A stretch of DNA of 64,000 nucleotides. Origin: Proteus terrae (GTDB lineage Bacteria > Pseudomonadota > Gammaproteobacteria > Enterobacterales > Enterobacteriaceae). The DNA is taken from NCBI RefSeq assembly GCF_003144325.1, contig NZ_PENS01000004.1:62001-126000 (forward strand), read 5' to 3'. The notes beneath the pieces are model-generated. The model saw only the letters and a program-made list of their open reading frames with translations, was not told where the DNA came from and did not search any database. Below are positions 60,881-64,000 of this stretch, piece by piece. Made by a program: the position numbers and the translations under genes. Position 1 is the stretch's first letter, and the number at the start of each line of letters is the position of its first letter.

Positions 60881-61783
60881 ATGTCTAAAATATCCTCTTC
60901 TTCATTACAGGTTCAAACCGAAAGCGAACTGCGTGTACGCCATAAACGCCAACTTTGGCGTCGTCAAAAAAACCGTATCGCACTGTTTTTGTCTGTCTCA
61001 ACCATGGCATTTGGTCTTTTTTGGTTAACGTGGATTTTATTCTCCACCTTCACCAAAGGCTTTGATGGTATGTCATTAGCCCTTTTCACAGAGATGACTC
61101 CGCCACCTAATACGGAAGGTGGTGGATTAGCTAACGCCATTGTCGGTAGTGGATTATTGATTTTATGGGCAACGGTGATTGGAACACCACTTGGTATTCT
61201 TGCAGGGATTTATCTTGCTGAATATGGTCGTCGTTCATGGCTTGCTGAAACCACACGTTTTATTAACGATATATTGCTGTCAGCACCATCCATTGTTGTC
61301 GGGCTCTTTGTCTACACCATTGTTGTCGCACAGATGCAGCATTTTTCAGGATGGGCAGGAATTATCGCATTAGCGTTACTGCAAATTCCTATCGTTATTC
61401 GTACTACTGAAAATATGTTGAAGTTAGTACCTGATAGCTTACGTGAAGCTGCTTACGCACTAGGTACACCAAAGTGGAAGATGATCTCTAAAATCACCTT
61501 AAAAGCCTCGGTATCAGGCATTATTACCGGTGTTTTATTAGCGATTGCACGTATTGCAGGTGAAACAGCACCACTGTTATTTACTTCACTATCAAATCAA
61601 TTCTGGAGCACAGACTTAAACGAACCGATAGCTAACTTACCAGTGACTATCTTTAAGTTCGCCATGAGTCCTTTCGCAGAATGGCAAGAGCTTGCCTGGG
61701 CTGGCGTATTACTTATCACCCTCTGTGTTCTATTTATCAATATTATCGCGCGCGTGCTATTTGCTAAACGCAAGCACGGTTAA
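60881..61783 (+). CDS. pstA: phosphate ABC transporter permease PstA
   Basis: Second permease subunit. 300 aa from ATG 60881 (E. coli 296), chosen because GGGGC lies a suitable distance upstream and the N-terminus then fits; an in-frame ATG at 60863 lies within pstC. Core [17 protein letters not shown] (residues about 70-86), [13 protein letters not shown] and coupling loop [15 protein letters not shown] are conserved. Confidence 0.95.
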   Translation: MSKISSSSLQVQTESELRVRHKRQLWRRQKNRIALFLSVSTMAFGLFWLTWILFSTFTKGFDGMSLALFTEMTPPPNTEGGGLANAIVGSGLLILWATVIGTPLGILAGIYLAEYGRRSWLAETTRFINDILLSAPSIVVGLFVYTIVVAQMQHFSGWAGIIALALLQIPIVIRTTENMLKLVPDSLREAAYALGTPKWKMISKITLKASVSGIITGVLLAIARIAGETAPLLFTSLSNQFWSTDLNEPIANLPVTIFKFAMSPFAEWQELAWAGVLLITLCVLFINIIARVLFAKRKHG

Positions 61784-61814
61784 CCGCAGTAAGTTAAGCA
61801 AGAGAGAACGTTAA

Positions 61815-62591
<777 letters not shown>

Positions 62592-62605
62592 TAACGAGGC
62601 AATAA

Positions 62606-63340
62606 ATGGATAATTTAAATCACAATAAGCATATTTCTGGTCAATTTAATGCTGAGTTAGAGCATATCCGTACTGAGCTGATGGTTATGGGTGGGCTTGT
62701 TGAAGAGCAACTGAAAAAAGCTGTTATGGCAATGCATAATCAAGACCAAGCATTGGCAAACGAAGTTATTCAAGGTGACCATAACGTCAATATGATGGAA
62801 GTCGCTATTGATGATGCGTGTATGCGAATTATTGCTAAACGCCAGCCAACAGCGAGTGACTTACGTTTAATTATGGCGATATCAAAAACGATCGCTGAGC
62901 TAGAACGAATTGGTGATGTTGCTGAAAAAATCTGTAAAACCGCACTTGAAAAGTTTTCACACCAGCATCAACCACTGCTCGTGAGCTTAGAATCTTTAGG
63001 TCAACACGCTATACAAATGCTTCACGATGTTCTTGATGCGTTTGCGCGTATGGACTTGGATGAAGCTGTGCGCATCTACCGTGAAGACGCTAAAATTGAT
63101 AACGAATATGAAGGTATCGTCCGTCAATTAATGACTTATATGATGGAAGATCCTCGCACCATTCCTAGTGTACTAACAGCACTATTTTGTGCGCGTTCAA
63201 TTGAACGTATCGGCGACCGTTGTCAGAACATTTGTGAGTTTATTTTCTATTATGTAAAAGGTCATGATTTCCGCCATTTAGGGGGCGACCAAGTAGAAAA
63301 AATGCTAACAAAAAGTGACGACAGCAACGCTTCTAAATAA
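62606..63340 (+). CDS. phoU: phosphate signalling protein PhoU
   Basis: Links Pst transport state to PhoR kinase and represses the Pho regulon in high phosphate. 244 aa (E. coli 241). Two three-helix PhoU repeats, each with the metal-binding [19 protein letters not shown] (about 96-109) and [16 protein letters not shown] (about 198-213). Last gene of the operon, with a terminator just after. Confidence 0.97.
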   Translation: MDNLNHNKHISGQFNAELEHIRTELMVMGGLVEEQLKKAVMAMHNQDQALANEVIQGDHNVNMMEVAIDDACMRIIAKRQPTASDLRLIMAISKTIAELERIGDVAEKICKTALEKFSHQHQPLLVSLESLGQHAIQMLHDVLDAFARMDLDEAVRIYREDAKIDNEYEGIVRQLMTYMMEDPRTIPSVLTALFCARSIERIGDRCQNICEFIFYYVKGHDFRHLGGDQVEKMLTKSDDSNASK

Positions 63341-63366
63341 ACTTTTCTCTCTTTTCCTTCTCTTCA

Positions 63367-63396
63367 AAACAGCGACGCTTATGTCGCTGTTTTTTT
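63367..63396 (+). terminator. pst operon terminator
   Basis: Ten-bp stem AAACAGCGAC (63367-63376) / GTCGCTGTTT (63383-63392), 6-base loop, unbroken T run to 63396. Confidence 0.93.
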
Positions 63397-63554
63397 ATTC
63401 ACTCATAAATTAATACCATTCTAGCTCAACACTTTTTCTCACCTTATTCCTTAAAAGCATATCCATATCAATTTTTATTATTTTATGAACTTAGATCAAC
63501 TTGATAGCGTGATATCCAACATAACGATGATAATTCTTTTCTTTGGGGTGAATA

Positions 63555-64000
63555 ATGAAATTACGTGTCTTGGCAACCGCATTAATTGCAAGCTCTGTAC
63601 TTTTCTCTGGTATTGCAAAAGCAGATAAGCTCGATGATATAAAAAAAGCAGGTGTAGTACGTATCGCGATTTTTGACAGTAATCCTCCGTTTGGGTTTAT
63701 TGATCCTCAAACTAAAAAACTCGCAGGTTATGATGCAGATATCGCCAATGAGATCGCCAAAGATCTAGATGTAAAACTGGAACTGCGTCCAACAAACCCA
63801 GCAAACCGTATTCCACTTTTAAGCTCTAAAAAAGTTGATTTAATCGCTGCAAATTTCACCATTACCGATGAACGAGCTAAACAAGTCGATTTCTCTGTTC
63901 CTTACTTTGCAACTGGACAAAAATTTATTGCACGTAAAGGGGTTTTAACCAACCCAGAACAAATTCACTCACTGCGTATTGGGGCTGATAAAGGTACCGT
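63555..64000 (+). CDS. family 3 periplasmic amino-acid-binding protein, 3' end outside the window
   Basis: 148 codons are visible from ATG 63555, with GGGGTG upstream. Signal peptide MKLRVLATALIASSVLFSGIAKA, then DKLDDIKKAGVVRIAIFDSNPPFGFID and LAGYDADIANEIAKDL, the standard opening of solute-binding proteins for polar amino acids (cited in pieces). The ligand-contact stretch AANFTITDERAKQVDFS is present. The substrate cannot be fixed; glutamate/aspartate, glutamine or cystine types are all possible. Separated from phoU by a strong terminator, so not part of pst. Permease and ATPase genes may follow outside. Confidence 0.88.
   Translation, partial: MKLRVLATALIASSVLFSGIAKADKLDDIKKAGVVRIAIFDSNPPFGFIDPQTKKLAGYDADIANEIAKDLDVKLELRPTNPANRIPLLSSKKVDLIAANFTITDERAKQVDFSVPYFATGQKFIARKGVLTNPEQIHSLRIGADKGT

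Overview
The window looks like a chromosomal segment of a Morganellaceae enterobacterium, most likely Proteus (close to P. mirabilis). This rests on family recognition and gene order, not on a database search. The DNA is AT-rich, especially between genes. Most proteins are close in sequence and length to their Escherichia coli counterparts (Gor, DppABCDF, GlyQS, SpoT, GlnALG, HemN, OmpR/EnvZ, PstSCAB/PhoU), but the gene blocks are shuffled and several genes usual at E. coli junctions are absent.

Layout. 1-265: the 5' end of a gene leaving the left edge on the minus strand; its N-terminus looks like a nuclease domain of phage-defence NTPases. 0.5-6.2 kb: gor and rlmJ (minus), a DUF1090 protein, yihY, a tautomerase and a serine hydrolase. 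6.3-15 kb (minus): yhjJ, a hmsP/pdeK gene cut off after its HAMP domain, an empty AT-rich stretch where other enterobacteria carry cellulose genes, and dppABCDF. 15.8 kb: tRNA-Pro(UGG). 16-26 kb: small envelope proteins, yidE, avtA, tag, glyQS, an orphan small gene and yidR. 26.3-38.7 kb: the yicG-gmk-rpoZ-spoT-trmH-recG / gltS / xanP / yicH block with two orphan small genes. 39-42 kb (minus): rluF, fabY, dtd, yihX. 42.7-50.3 kb: typA, glnA-glnL-glnG and hemN. 51.2-52.9 kb (minus): three outer-membrane lipoproteins (CsgG-like, DUF4810, DUF799). 53.4-58.6 kb: tex, greB, ompR-envZ. 58.8-63.3 kb: pstSCAB-phoU, then the start of an amino-acid-type periplasmic binding protein at the right edge.

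Regulation that can be read directly: a sigma-54 promoter with two NtrC sites before glnA and a further NtrC site on the glnL promoter; five 11-bp-spaced Pho half-sites before pstS; a PurR-like operator over the xanP promoter; a CRP/FNR-type palindrome before hemN; a CA-rich GcvB-type target in the dppA leader; a consensus stable-RNA promoter for tRNA-Pro; and about twenty intrinsic terminators or intercistronic hairpins.

How the genes work together. The segment is mainly housekeeping: nitrogen assimilation (glnALG), phosphate uptake and its control (pst-phoU), peptide, glutamate and xanthine uptake (dpp, gltS, xanP), stringent response (spoT, rpoZ, gmk), tRNA charging and quality control (glyQS, dtd), rRNA/tRNA modification (rlmJ, rluF, trmH), transcription factors (greB, tex) and osmoregulation (ompR-envZ). 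The least explained items are the truncated nuclease-like gene at the left edge, the CsgG-like lipoprotein operon without curli genes, the decapitated c-di-GMP phosphodiesterase, and a few orphan small genes. No insertion sequence, prophage or CRISPR array was seen.
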